Part shown: one piece after another, positions 8,248 through 16,831 of the stretch | Numbering within the stretch: the stretch's first letter is position 1 | How the letters are laid out: every line of letters starts with the position of its first letter | Assembly: GCA_902495355.1 (NCBI GenBank) | Contig: CABUWV010000008.1 | Coordinates: 1-64,000, forward strand | DNA from: an uncultured Collinsella sp. | GTDB lineage: Bacteria; Actinomycetota; Coriobacteriia; Coriobacteriales; Coriobacteriaceae | DNA length: 64,000 bases | Direction: 5' to 3' | Translations under genes and position numbers: made by a program | The notes under the pieces: generated by a model | Database searches by the model: none | Seen by the model: the letters and a program-made list of their open reading frames with translations, nothing else | What the model was told of the DNA's origin: nothing

Positions 8248-9069
8248 ATGCCCTACCTGCTTTCTTGTGACATTCATACCCATACGATGTTCTCTGCGCA
8301 TGCATATTCGACCATTGAGGAGAATGTGTACTGGGCGGCAGAGCGTGGTCTGCAGGTGCTCGGATCTGCCGACCATCTGAGCTCTATGGTTACGGCTTGC
8401 CCCAATGACCTGCGCAGTTACCAATTCTTTATCAACCAGGATATCTGGCCGCGCATTTGGAGCGGCGTGTTGGTGCTGCGTGGTGCCGAGGCCGATATCG
8501 TTTCGCTGGACGGAAGCCTGTTTGGCGAGGACACTCCTGTCACGTTCGATATCGCCGGCGATTCGTACGGCCGTCAGCATTCACTGTTCGATTTGGTTAC
8601 GCGTAATTTGGATTATTTGGTTGCAAGCGTGCATAATCCGCAGATTGCTGAGGGCGCGACGCTGGCCCAGACGACCGGGATGTATATCAATGCCCTGGAG
8701 CACCCCAAGGTGTTCATGCTGGGCCACACGGGGCGTTCGGGCGTGCCGTTCGATATCGACGAGGTGCTGTTGGCAGCTAAGGCCAAGCACAAGATTATCG
8801 AGATCAACAACCATAGTCTTGAACACGGTGTCGACACTGAGCATTGGGCCGTATGCCGCAAGATCGCCGAGCGCTGCGCCGAGCTGGGCGTGGGCATTGG
8901 CGTGTCAACCGATGCCCACATTGGCATGGCCATTGGCAAGCTCGATCACGCGCGCAAGATGCTCGACGAGATTCACTTCCCGCTAGATTTGATCGTGACG
9001 CGCGACCGCGAGACGCTGCTGCGCGAGATGGCGGCAGCCGGCGTGTGCGATCTGCGCAATGGGATGTAG
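8248..9069 (+). CDS. PHP-domain phosphoesterase
   Basis: A 273-residue PHP-fold metal-dependent hydrolase. The first metal-binding motif HTH is in DIHTHTMFSAHAYS (about residues 9-22). SADH, IVASVHNP-type (YLVASVHNP), LGHTGR and the terminal STDAHIG contribute the other histidine and aspartate ligands. It resembles the YcdX phosphatase branch more than histidinol phosphatase. The substrate is unknown. AAGGAG six bases before the ATG fixes the start. It is monocistronic, with its own terminator. Confidence 0.85.
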   Translation: MPYLLSCDIHTHTMFSAHAYSTIEENVYWAAERGLQVLGSADHLSSMVTACPNDLRSYQFFINQDIWPRIWSGVLVLRGAEADIVSLDGSLFGEDTPVTFDIAGDSYGRQHSLFDLVTRNLDYLVASVHNPQIAEGATLAQTTGMYINALEHPKVFMLGHTGRSGVPFDIDEVLLAAKAKHKIIEINNHSLEHGVDTEHWAVCRKIAERCAELGVGIGVSTDAHIGMAIGKLDHARKMLDEIHFPLDLIVTRDRETLLREMAAAGVCDLRNGM

Positions 9070-9090
9070 CGGAGTTTATAAACCAAGCGA

Positions 9091-9121
9091 AGGGGGCGGC
9101 CCAGGCGGGTCGCCCCCTTTC
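9091..9121 (+). terminator. Terminator between convergent genes
   Basis: AGGGGGCG (9091-9098) pairs with CGCCCCCT (9111-9118) and is followed by T-rich sequence. It serves the PHP gene and probably also the convergent methyltransferase gene. Confidence 0.8.
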
Positions 9122-9147
9122 TTGTCCCAAAAATCTACTGAGGTCGG

Positions 9148-10596
9148 TTAGCGGCGTTCGAGGACCGCTACGGTTTCGGTGTGGTCGGTGTGAGGGAACA
9201 TGTCGACGGGCGTGATCTTGAGCAGGCAATAGCCTCCGTCGAGGAGCTGATGCAGGTCGCGCTCTTGAGTTACGGGGTTGCAGCTGATATAGGTGATGCG
9301 GCGCGGCTTAAGCGCGCAGGCAGCTTCGAGGAACTCGGGGGTAGAGCCGGCGCGCGGCGGATCGATGGAAAGGACATCGACCCGCTCGTTGTTATCGGCG
9401 GCATCCAGGATGCAATCGGTGGCGTCGTCGGCCATAAACCAGGCGCTGCGGGTGAGGCCGTTGAGCTCGGCATTGCGACGTGCGTCGGCAATGCCCGCCG
9501 GGTTGCGCTCCACGCCGAGCAGCATAATGCCGATGCCCTTTTTCTGGGCATCTTTAACTGCGCAAAGACCGATGGTACCGCTGCCACAGTAGGCATCCAT
9601 GAGCACATCGCCCTGGTGCAAATCCATGCCGTCGATAGCGAGCTGATAGAGCAGCTCGGTCTGTTGCGGGTTGGTCTGGTAGAACGCGGTGGGGGAGATA
9701 TCGAACTCGCAGCCGAGTAGCTGGTCGCGCATGCACTTGGCGCCATACACGATGCGGGTTTCCTCGCCGAGGATGGCGTTGCCGGGGCGTCCGTTGATGT
9801 TTTGGGCGACGGTGACGATGCGCGGATCGAGTGCGGCGACGGCCTCAAAGAATTCCTGCGCATGCGGTAAGTCACGCTGGGCGGTCACGAGCGTAACCAT
9901 GACCTGGTCGGTACGCCAACCGCAGCGGACGACGGCATAGCGAAGCAAACCAAGATGCTTGTCCTCATTAAAGGCGGGAATATGCAGCCGCTCAGCTTCG
10001 CGTGCGATGCCGTTGAGAATCTGACGGGCGCCCGGTGCCTCGACGGGGCATTCGGGTACGGCAACGATCTTGTGCGTGCCGCGCTCAAAGAAACCGCACC
10101 GGACAGTGCCTTCTTTGCCGGGGGCAAAGGGAGTGGCGGCCTTATGGCGAAAACCGCGCGGCGCAGGATATTTGCCCGGGTCGCCCAGGGTGACGCCCAT
10201 ACCGCGAATGGGGTCGACGCTAATGCCCTCGCGCTCGCAAAGGGTAGCAAAAAGCTCCTCCATGGCGGCCTGCTTGGCTGCCAACTGCTTCTTATAAGGA
10301 CGATTGAGCGCCGTGCACCCACCGCAAGATTTCATGATCGAACAGGGAGACTTGGGGTCCACGGCCTTACGCGCAGACGAAACCCGATCTTTATGCGAGC
10401 GCTTGGAACGAGTCTGAGGCGCTTTATCCCCGCCTCGACGAGAGTCAGAACGCTTGGTCTTAGCTCTGCTCTTGGTTGGTTTGCTTTTTGCAGCTTTAGA
10501 AGACTTGGATTTCGTAGAAGATTTCTCCTCCTTCGACCCCTCAGCCGCCTCGATCAAAGCACGACGAGCCTTACGCTCCGCACGAGATTCTGCCAT
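9148..10596 (-). CDS. rlmD: 23S rRNA (uracil-5-)-methyltransferase, RlmD/RumA-like
   Basis: A 482-residue SAM-dependent RNA m5U methyltransferase. The first 80 residues are an unusual Lys/Ser/Arg-rich low-complexity extension, probably RNA-binding. An iron-sulfur cluster site CSIMKSCGGC follows (about 85-94). The SAM-binding motif DAYCGSGTIGL and the catalytic SCNPVTQERDL with its nucleophilic Cys are intact. The TRAM domain is not obvious. RlmD, RlmCD or TrmA-type specificity cannot be separated from sequence alone, so the symbol is provisional. It is a single gene, divergent from the amino-acid transporter, with a repeat hairpin between them. Confidence 0.85.
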   Translation of the reverse strand: MAESRAERKARRALIEAAEGSKEEKSSTKSKSSKAAKSKPTKSRAKTKRSDSRRGGDKAPQTRSKRSHKDRVSSARKAVDPKSPCSIMKSCGGCTALNRPYKKQLAAKQAAMEELFATLCEREGISVDPIRGMGVTLGDPGKYPAPRGFRHKAATPFAPGKEGTVRCGFFERGTHKIVAVPECPVEAPGARQILNGIAREAERLHIPAFNEDKHLGLLRYAVVRCGWRTDQVMVTLVTAQRDLPHAQEFFEAVAALDPRIVTVAQNINGRPGNAILGEETRIVYGAKCMRDQLLGCEFDISPTAFYQTNPQQTELLYQLAIDGMDLHQGDVLMDAYCGSGTIGLCAVKDAQKKGIGIMLLGVERNPAGIADARRNAELNGLTRSAWFMADDATDCILDAADNNERVDVLSIDPPRAGSTPEFLEAACALKPRRITYISCNPVTQERDLHQLLDGGYCLLKITPVDMFPHTDHTETVAVLERR

Positions 10597-10705
10597 GAAA
10601 TAACCCCACTAATTTATTAATTTAAAGCTACAAGCATTGTACCGTGCCAAGCCAACAGACGATATGCAAGCGGTTTATTGGTATCAGTGATAGGTACAAC
10701 GATGA

Positions 10706-10842
10706 TTGCCCGCTGGGCTCCGGGGCGGGGGTTAAGTTTATCGCGAGTTCCGCACGAACAGGAGGCCACTTAATGTGGCCTCCGTCGTGAGCAGGACTGT
10801 AGAGCAGGAAACTTAACCCCCGCCCCGGAGCCCAGCGGGCAA
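10706..10842 (+). repeat. Nested hairpin element, copy 1 (plus orientation)
   Basis: Perfect 34-bp inverted arms (10706-10739 and 10809-10842) enclose a 69-bp core. The core contains GCGAGTTCCGCACG, an inner hairpin GGAGGCCAC..GTGGCCTCC, and AGCAGGACTGTAGAGCAGG. The core is nearly identical to elements at 52586-52714 and 57840-57969, whereas the arms are not. It lies between the divergent rlmD and transporter genes, just before the transporter promoter. Confidence 0.85.
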
Positions 10843-10850
10843 CCCCTCCC

Positions 10851-10917
10851 TTGTGCTCTATCACGCTAAAGTGTATGATTCTGGACGTTACACGACTCAC
10901 TTTACTTAACTAAAGTG
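10851..10917 (+). promoter_or_regulatory. Promoter and operator of the amino-acid importer
   Basis: TTGTGC (10851-10856) and TATGAT (10874-10879) are 17 bp apart and form a good promoter. Just downstream lies the near-palindrome CACTTTACTTAACTAAAGTG (10898-10917, 18 of 20 symmetric positions), well placed for a repressor. A 14-of-16 match occurs before ilvE at 41026. Confidence 0.6.
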
Positions 10918-10935
10918 CCATCAAGGGGGAATACC

Positions 10936-11796
10936 ATGAACACCGATATGTCTCGTCGTCAGTTTGTTGGTCTAGCCGGCTCGCTCGCTACGGTGCTTGG
11001 CCTTGGTCTTGTCGGTTGCGGCGGTGGTGCCGGCAAGGGCTCCGCTGCTGGCTCTGCCGCGGCCAAGGATGTGAAGGGCGCTGCGGAGTCCAAGAAGCTC
11101 GTGGTGGGCTTTGATAAGTCCTATCCTCCGTACGGCTTTGTGGGCGACGATGGCGAGTACACCGGCTTTGATCTCGATCTTGCCAAGGCTGTTGCCGATA
11201 AGCAGGGCTGGGAGGTCAAATACGAGGCCATCGACTGGGATGCCAAGGATACGCTGCTTAACTCGGGCGCCATCAACTGCATCTGGAACGGCTTTACCAT
11301 GGAGGGCCGTGAGGACGACTACACGTTCTCCGAGCCGTACATGCTCAACGAGCAGGTGCTGGTGGTCAAGAAGGATGCGGGCATCAAGGGCTGGGACGAT
11401 CTTGCCGGCAAGACTGTGATTACCCAGACTGATTCCGCTGCGCAGGACGTGCTTGAGGGTGACCAGAAGGATCTGGCAGCGACGTTTGCCACGCTCGACA
11501 CGATCGGCGAGTACAACACGGCCTTTATGCAGCTCGAGAGCGGCGCGGTCGATGCCGTGGCTTGCGACCTTTCGATTGCCCAGTATCAGCTTGCCGCCAA
11601 GCCCGATGCTTATACGCAGCTTGATGAGCCGCTGTCCAGCGAGCACTACGCCGTTGGCTTTAAGAAGGGCGACACCAAGTCGGCCGATGCTGTAGCCGAG
11701 TCGCTCAAGGCGCTCTACGAGGACGGCACGGTCAAGGACCTCTGCGATAAATATTCAAGCTATGGTTTGTCTTTCGATAATTGGGTGCTCAAGTAA
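10936..11796 (+). CDS. Amino-acid ABC transporter, substrate-binding lipoprotein
   Basis: A 286-residue solute-binding protein of family 3 (polar amino-acid type). The N-terminus has a twin-arginine motif SRRQFVG and a lipobox ending LVGC, with the lipidated Cys at 28, so it is likely a Tat-exported lipoprotein. The ligand-binding pattern SYPPYGFVGDDGEYTGFDLD and the hinge FTMEGREDDYTFSEPY are typical. GGGGGA lies seven bases before the ATG at 10936. The permease start codon overlaps its stop by one base. The amino acid is unknown. A shared operator with ilvE suggests amino-acid-responsive control. Confidence 0.92.
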   Translation: MNTDMSRRQFVGLAGSLATVLGLGLVGCGGGAGKGSAAGSAAAKDVKGAAESKKLVVGFDKSYPPYGFVGDDGEYTGFDLDLAKAVADKQGWEVKYEAIDWDAKDTLLNSGAINCIWNGFTMEGREDDYTFSEPYMLNEQVLVVKKDAGIKGWDDLAGKTVITQTDSAAQDVLEGDQKDLAATFATLDTIGEYNTAFMQLESGAVDAVACDLSIAQYQLAAKPDAYTQLDEPLSSEHYAVGFKKGDTKSADAVAESLKALYEDGTVKDLCDKYSSYGLSFDNWVLK

Positions 11797-12449
11797 TGTC
11801 TATTCAGGTCATGATGCAGATGCTTGGCCAGGGTTTCTTGGTCAGTTTGCAGTTGTTTGTGCTGACGCTGTTGGGGTCGATTCCGCTGGGAATTCCCGTG
11901 GCGTTTATGCGCATGAGCAAAATCGCGCCGCTTCGCTGGATTGCGCGCATCTACATTTCGGTCATGCGCGGTACGCCGCTCATGCTGCAGATGTTTGCCA
12001 TCTACTTTGCCCCGTACTACGTGTTTGGCATTTCGCTCACGCCCGATTCCAAGTGGACGGCGTGCGTCGTGGCGTTCATCATCAACTACGCCGGTTACTT
12101 TGCCGAGATCTATCGCTCGGGCTTGCAGTCCATTCCGCGCGGTCAATACGAGGCCGCCGAGGTGCTGGGCTATTCGCGCGTGCAGACGTTTCTGTATATC
12201 GTGATGCCGCAGGTCGCCAAGCGTATTCTGCCGGCGATGGGCAACGAGATTATCACGCTGGTCAAGGACACGTCGCTGGCGTTTGCCATTGGCGTGGGTG
12301 AGATGTTCTCGACGGCCAAGGCGCTGGTCGCCTCGCAGGTGAGTATGGTGCCGTTTGCGATCGCGGCGCTGATTTACTGGGTCTTTAACTTTGTGGTCGA
12401 GATGCTGCTGGGCGCCGCCGAAAAGAAGCTGGACTATTATCATGACTAA
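11796..12449 (+). CDS. Amino-acid ABC transporter, permease
   Basis: A 217-residue inner-membrane permease of the HisM/GlnP type with about five transmembrane helices. The EAA loop that docks the ATPase is EAAEVLGYSRVQTFLYIVMPQ (about residues 123-143), directly after GLQSIPRGQY. The ATG overlaps the stop of the binding-protein gene (TAATG), and its own 3' end overlaps the ATPase gene by 8 bp, so the three are translationally coupled. It presumably works as a homodimer, since only one permease gene is present. Confidence 0.92.
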   Translation: MSIQVMMQMLGQGFLVSLQLFVLTLLGSIPLGIPVAFMRMSKIAPLRWIARIYISVMRGTPLMLQMFAIYFAPYYVFGISLTPDSKWTACVVAFIINYAGYFAEIYRSGLQSIPRGQYEAAEVLGYSRVQTFLYIVMPQVAKRILPAMGNEIITLVKDTSLAFAIGVGEMFSTAKALVASQVSMVPFAIAALIYWVFNFVVEMLLGAAEKKLDYYHD

Positions 12450-13206
12450 CTCAGTGATGAAAATCGAAAACGCACGTAAGGCGTTTGGCGGCAATGAGGT
12501 GCTCAAGGATATCTCGCTTGAGGTGAAGCGTGGCGAGGTCGTGGCGATTATCGGGCCTTCGGGTGGCGGCAAGTCCACGCTGCTGCGGTGTGCCACGCTG
12601 CTCGAGACACTCGACGGAGGCTCGCTCTCGTTTGGTGACCTTGCCGTTGCGACGGATGCGGGTTCGGGCGCGGTCTATGCGAAGGGCGATGTGCCCAAGC
12701 AGGCGCGCTCGCGATTCGGTCTGGTGTTCCAAAATTACAACCTGTTCCCGCACTATACCGTGATGAAAAACATCATCGACGCGCCGATCCGCGTGCTTAA
12801 GCGCCCGCGCGAGCAGGCGGAAGCTCGTGCGGGCGAGTTGATCGCGCAGATGGGGCTTACGGGCAACGAGAACAAGGTGCCATGTGAGCTTTCGGGTGGC
12901 CAGCAACAGCGTGTGAGTATCGCCCGCGCCTTGGCGCTCGATCCGGAGATCCTGTTCTTTGACGAGCCGACCTCGGCACTCGATCCCGAGCTGACGGCCG
13001 AGGTGCTGCGTGTCATTAAAGACCTTGCCGCGCAGAATATGACGATGGTAATCGTGACCCACGCGATGCAGTTTGCGCGCGATGTTGCCGACCGCGTGGT
13101 CTTTATGGATGGCGGCCGCATTGTCGAGGAGGGCCCTGCCGAGCAGGTCATCGACCATCCGCGTGAGCAGCGCACCCGTGAGTTCTTGAGCCGTATCGAG
13201 GGATAG
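12442..13206 (+). CDS. Amino-acid ABC transporter, ATPase
   Basis: A 254-residue cytoplasmic ATPase that powers the importer. Walker A GPSGGGKST is near residues 38-46, the signature LSGGQQQR near 152, and Walker B ILFFDEPTSALDPE near 170, followed by the H-loop IVTHAMQF. All catalytic residues are intact. The ATG at 12442 overlaps the permease stop region (ATGACTAA); upstream in-frame starts lie inside the permease gene. It is the last gene of the operon, with a terminator at 13238. Confidence 0.93.
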   Translation: MTNSVMKIENARKAFGGNEVLKDISLEVKRGEVVAIIGPSGGGKSTLLRCATLLETLDGGSLSFGDLAVATDAGSGAVYAKGDVPKQARSRFGLVFQNYNLFPHYTVMKNIIDAPIRVLKRPREQAEARAGELIAQMGLTGNENKVPCELSGGQQQRVSIARALALDPEILFFDEPTSALDPELTAEVLRVIKDLAAQNMTMVIVTHAMQFARDVADRVVFMDGGRIVEEGPAEQVIDHPREQRTREFLSRIEG

Positions 13207-13237
13207 GCTCAGGTATTTACTCAACTATTAATTGAGG

Positions 13238-13275
13238 CGAAGCCGTCGCAGGTCTTACGGTCTGTGGCGGCTTTT
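13238..13275 (+). terminator. Terminator of the amino-acid importer operon
   Basis: AAGCCGTCGCAG pairs with CTGTGGCGGCTT (two wobble pairs) and is followed by TTT. Confidence 0.75.
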
Positions 13276-13516
13276 TGTTTGCATCGACGGGGTTCAATAA
13301 TCGCCTCACAAGCTTGTCTCTTCCTCTCGCCGCCTGTATTCATACGTGCGCCGAAAGGTATGCATGGACGGCCGCCCGTGAGGGTAGGGTGGTGGCATAG
13401 GACATTTGGAGGGTGAGTCGGCTCGGTTGCCGACCATGCTGCTCCCGGGATGGCACCGACCGCGAACTCTCCCCGTTGGCGTCGCGCATTGCGCGCGGCC
13501 CTGCAAGGAGGTCATC
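13276..13516 (+). other. Gene-free leader before the EF-G-like gene
   Basis: About 240 bp with no convincing gene. It holds a small hairpin (GTCGG at 13417-13421 with CCGAC at 13430-13434), a GC-rich segment GCGTCGCGCATTGCGCGCGG near 13481, and the ribosome binding site AAGGAGG at 13505. No known riboswitch consensus was recognised. Confidence 0.4.
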
Positions 13517-15592
13517 ATGGGTGCTCCCAAGACCGGCAATGTAAGGAACGTGGTGCTCGTAGGCCAAGGCGGGGTGGGCAAGACTTCACTCGCCGAGGCC
13601 ATGCTCCACCTTTCCGGCAAGACCGCCCGCCTGGGCGGCCACGACGGTACCAAGCCCACGCTCGACTATGACCCTGAAGAGGTCAAGCGTTCATTCTCCA
13701 TCTCGACGACCATCGCGCCGATCGACTGGAAGGGCGCGCGCATCAATGTGCTCGATGCCCCGTGCTACCCCGATTTTATCGGCGACGCCTTTGCCGCGAT
13801 GAGTGTTTGCGAGACGGCTCTGTTTGTGGTCGACGCCGAGGCCGGCCCGCAGCCTACGACGGTTAAGCTCTGGTATGCCGCCGAGGACCTGCGCCTGGCG
13901 CGTGCGGTGTTCGTAAACCGCCTGTCGCGCTCCGAGGCCAGCTTTGCGACCACGATGGGCCTGCTGCAGGAGCGCTTTGGCACGCGCCTGGGCGCCGTGA
14001 CCCTTCCCTGGGGCGAGGGCGAGGACTTTGACGGCATCATCGACCTGGTGCGCATGAAGGCGCGCCATTGCAACGGCACCGAAGCCGTTGAGTCGGAGAT
14101 TCCCGAGGAGTATCGTGCCCAGGCCGAGGAAGCCCATGACCATCTGTGCGAGCTGGTGGCCGAGGCTGACGATGAGCTGATGATGAAGTACCTGGAAGGC
14201 GAGGAGACGCTGACGCAGGAGGAGCTTGAAGGCCTGCTGTCGAAGGCGATCGCCGAGCGCATCTTTGTGCCGGTCTTTGCGGGCGATTGCATTAAGGAGC
14301 AGGGCGTCAACTCGCTGATGGACGACATCGCCACATACTTCCCGGCGCCGACCGACTACGGCGAGATGCCGCTTATCGACGGCGATTCGCTCAAGATTTC
14401 GAGCGACGATGACCGTCCGGTGGCGTTTGTGTTTAAGACCCTGGCCGATCCGCAGCAGGGTCGCATCAGCTTTATCAAGGTGCTGACGGGTACGCTTGAG
14501 CCGGGTCTTGAGCTGATCAACGCGCGTACCCGCAAGGGCGACCGTCTGGCTCACCTGTATGTGATGTGCGGCCGCGACATGACCGAGGTCGGTCACGCCT
14601 ATGCCGGCGACATTATCGTGGCACCCAAGCTGGCGGCCGAGACGGGCGATACGCTCTCGATTACCGGCAAGGTCGAGGCTGCGGCGTTTAAGTTCCCCAA
14701 CTCGCAGTACCGCATTGCCATCGAGGCCGAGAATCGCGGCGACGAAGAGAAGCTCTACACGTTTATCGAGAAGGCCTGCAAGGCCGATCCGACCATGAGC
14801 ATCGACCGCGACGAGGAGACCGGCCAGACCATTATCTCCGCCGTTGGTGAGGCGCAGGTTTCGGTGCTGCTCAATCGTTTGGAGGATCGCACCAAGGTCG
14901 TAGCCAAGAGCGTGCCGATCCGCATTCCGTATCGCGAGACCATTCGCCGTACGGCAAGTGCCCAGGGCCGCCATAAGAAGCAGACCGGCGGCGCCGGTCA
15001 GTACGGCGACTGCTGGCTGCGCGTGGAGCCGCTCATTGGGCCCGACGGCACGAGCGATGGCTATGAGTTTGTGGACGAGGTCGTGGGCGGCCGCATTCCG
15101 CGCTCGCTGATCCCCGCCGTGGACAAGGGCGTCCAGGAGACCATGAAGGACGGCATCATTGCCGGCTATCCGCTCACGGGCATTCGCGTGGCTGTGTACG
15201 ACGGCTCGTATCACAGCGTCGACTCCAACGAGATGGCGTTCCGCGCGGCGGCTCGCATCGGCCTGCGCAAGGCATGTGCCGATGCCGACCCGGTGGTGCT
15301 GGAGCCCATCGAGGAAATCACGGTGACTATTCCCGAGAGCTACGCCGGCGCCGTGATGGGCGACATCTCGGCCTCGCGCGGTCGCGTGACGGGTATGGAG
15401 ACCGATGAGCGCGGCGATACCGTGGTCATTGCCCAGGCGCCGCTGGCAGAACTGACGGATTATTCGACGCGCCTACGCTCTATCACGCGCGGCACGGGCG
15501 ACTTTACCATGAAGCCCGCAGGCTATGAGCAGGTGCCTTATGACGTTCAGGCCAAGCTGGTCGAGCGCTATGAGGAGGGTCGCGCCAAGTAG
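13517..15592 (+). CDS. EF-G-like translation factor with altered GTPase motifs
   Basis: A 691-residue protein with the full EF-G domain order: GTPase domain, domain II, domain III, then domains IV/V including QTGGAGQYGD and PESYAGAVMGDISASRGRV. The P-loop GQGGVGKT (16-23) is intact. However, G3 reads DAPCYPDF at 80-87 instead of DTPGH/DTPGY, and G4 reads NRLS at 134-137 instead of NKxD, losing the aspartate that selects guanine. It is therefore an EF-G paralogue (EF-G2 or ribosome-protection-like branch) rather than the main elongation factor, and may not hydrolyse GTP normally. AAGGAGG seven bases before the ATG fixes the start. Confidence 0.85.
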   Translation: MGAPKTGNVRNVVLVGQGGVGKTSLAEAMLHLSGKTARLGGHDGTKPTLDYDPEEVKRSFSISTTIAPIDWKGARINVLDAPCYPDFIGDAFAAMSVCETALFVVDAEAGPQPTTVKLWYAAEDLRLARAVFVNRLSRSEASFATTMGLLQERFGTRLGAVTLPWGEGEDFDGIIDLVRMKARHCNGTEAVESEIPEEYRAQAEEAHDHLCELVAEADDELMMKYLEGEETLTQEELEGLLSKAIAERIFVPVFAGDCIKEQGVNSLMDDIATYFPAPTDYGEMPLIDGDSLKISSDDDRPVAFVFKTLADPQQGRISFIKVLTGTLEPGLELINARTRKGDRLAHLYVMCGRDMTEVGHAYAGDIIVAPKLAAETGDTLSITGKVEAAAFKFPNSQYRIAIEAENRGDEEKLYTFIEKACKADPTMSIDRDEETGQTIISAVGEAQVSVLLNRLEDRTKVVAKSVPIRIPYRETIRRTASAQGRHKKQTGGAGQYGDCWLRVEPLIGPDGTSDGYEFVDEVVGGRIPRSLIPAVDKGVQETMKDGIIAGYPLTGIRVAVYDGSYHSVDSNEMAFRAAARIGLRKACADADPVVLEPIEEITVTIPESYAGAVMGDISASRGRVTGMETDERGDTVVIAQAPLAELTDYSTRLRSITRGTGDFTMKPAGYEQVPYDVQAKLVERYEEGRAK

Positions 15593-15627
15593 CGTGTGAT
15601 TTTGCCTGCAATGTAGGTGCTGACGAA

Positions 15628-15660
15628 AGGGCCGCCTTGGGTAACCGGGGCGGCCCTATT
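15628..15660 (+). terminator. Terminator of the EF-G-like gene
   Basis: AGGGCCGCC (15628-15636) pairs with GGCGGCCCT (15649-15657), followed by a T-rich stretch. Confidence 0.8.
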
Positions 15661-15721
15661 TGATCCTTTGGGACGGAGGAAAACGGATCATTTTTTTTGG
15701 TTACGGGCAGCGCGGCCGGCA

Positions 15722-16702
15722 TTAGTCTCCGGATGCCTGGTTGCGGCCGGTGGCGTAGTCGATCTGCACGTGCGGCTGTAGGTTATAGCAGTACACGTGG
15801 AAGCACAGGGTCTTGCCGTGGTCCTCGACCGATTGCGCCTCAAGGCGCGCGCCGCGGCAGACAAGTTCCTCTTCGTTATACATGGGCGTGACGCGGTAGA
15901 GCACATGGTTGCCCGTGTCGCGGATGTAGCCGAGAATCTGCTCCTCAAACGGCAGCATGCCCGTTTCGTTGAGATAGCGCGTGCCGGTGAGGAGATTTTT
16001 GCGGTTGGCGTTTTCGCCGCAGAGCGACCAGGCGATAAGGTGGCAGCGGTTGTAGAGGCTCTGGCCCGGAATAAAGTCGTAGCGCTGCTGGTGCCAACCG
16101 GCAGGATGGATACGCGAGATATCGCCGCGCTCGCCTTGACCGAGTGATTCGGGGCCCACGCAGGCGAGTGCTTTGCGGGTGCGGCCCAGGCTGTCGAGCT
16201 TGGAGAACTTCTTAAAGCAGCCCTCTTCGGTGGCGCGCTCGTATTCATCGAGCGTGAATGACGGTGTGCCGAGCGGGTGCGTGCTGTCGGCGCGAAGGGC
16301 AACGTAGGGGTTGCCGGCGTAGTCGGGAATGCTGCTGAGATAAACACCGCGCGCGCGGTTGAGGTCGGGGTTTTCGACCTCGTCGATGGGGGTGGCGCTG
16401 TTTGCGGATGCGTCGTCACCGGTGTCGGTTGCGGCGGAATCGGAGCCATCGCCAGAGTCTTGGCTATTTTGAGAGTCCGAGGAGCTCGCTGTTCCCGATT
16501 CGAGCCGGGCAACCAGGTCTGCCTCGTCGTCAGTGCGGCTGGGACTCTCGTCTTGCTTCTCGGCCAGGGCTACCGCCTGCTCATCACTTTGCGGCGAGAG
16601 TAGTCTGGGCGCCCCGTCGAGCGACCCTGTGAACAACGCAAACCCCAGCACCACGGCGGTGCCGATGGAAAGTGCTTGCTTGTAGGCGGACTTGCGCGAC
16701 AT
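15722..16702 (-). CDS. Exported DNA/RNA non-specific endonuclease
   Basis: A 326-residue secreted or membrane-anchored nuclease. An uncleaved-looking signal anchor (residues 10-28) is followed by a Ser/Asp-rich acidic linker (about 40-105). The beta-beta-alpha metal nuclease domain comes next. NRCHLIAWSLCGEN holds the catalytic His near residue 220 in the DRGH-type position, and NRKNLLTGTRYLN supplies the metal-binding Asn, as in EndA/Sda-type streptococcal nucleases. Possible roles are nutrient acquisition, biofilm DNA turnover or DNA uptake. AGGAG with a five-base spacer precedes the ATG. No competence genes are nearby. Confidence 0.85.
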   Translation of the reverse strand: MSRKSAYKQALSIGTAVVLGFALFTGSLDGAPRLLSPQSDEQAVALAEKQDESPSRTDDEADLVARLESGTASSSDSQNSQDSGDGSDSAATDTGDDASANSATPIDEVENPDLNRARGVYLSSIPDYAGNPYVALRADSTHPLGTPSFTLDEYERATEEGCFKKFSKLDSLGRTRKALACVGPESLGQGERGDISRIHPAGWHQQRYDFIPGQSLYNRCHLIAWSLCGENANRKNLLTGTRYLNETGMLPFEEQILGYIRDTGNHVLYRVTPMYNEEELVCRGARLEAQSVEDHGKTLCFHVYCYNLQPHVQIDYATGRNQASGD

Positions 16703-16831
16703 GGAGGCTCCTGGATGGACGGTTGGGAATCTACCAGTCTAGCAGGAGCCGGCAGGGGCCGTTCTGTCGAACAAATACTTAAGATTTGGGACAAACGCTA
16801 CGGATTCAATTGCCTCATATTTGACGTATGG

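Noticed and set aside
10628..10900. A 90-codon minus-strand open frame before the amino-acid importer
   Set aside because: It is formed almost entirely by the nested hairpin element and overlaps the importer promoter.
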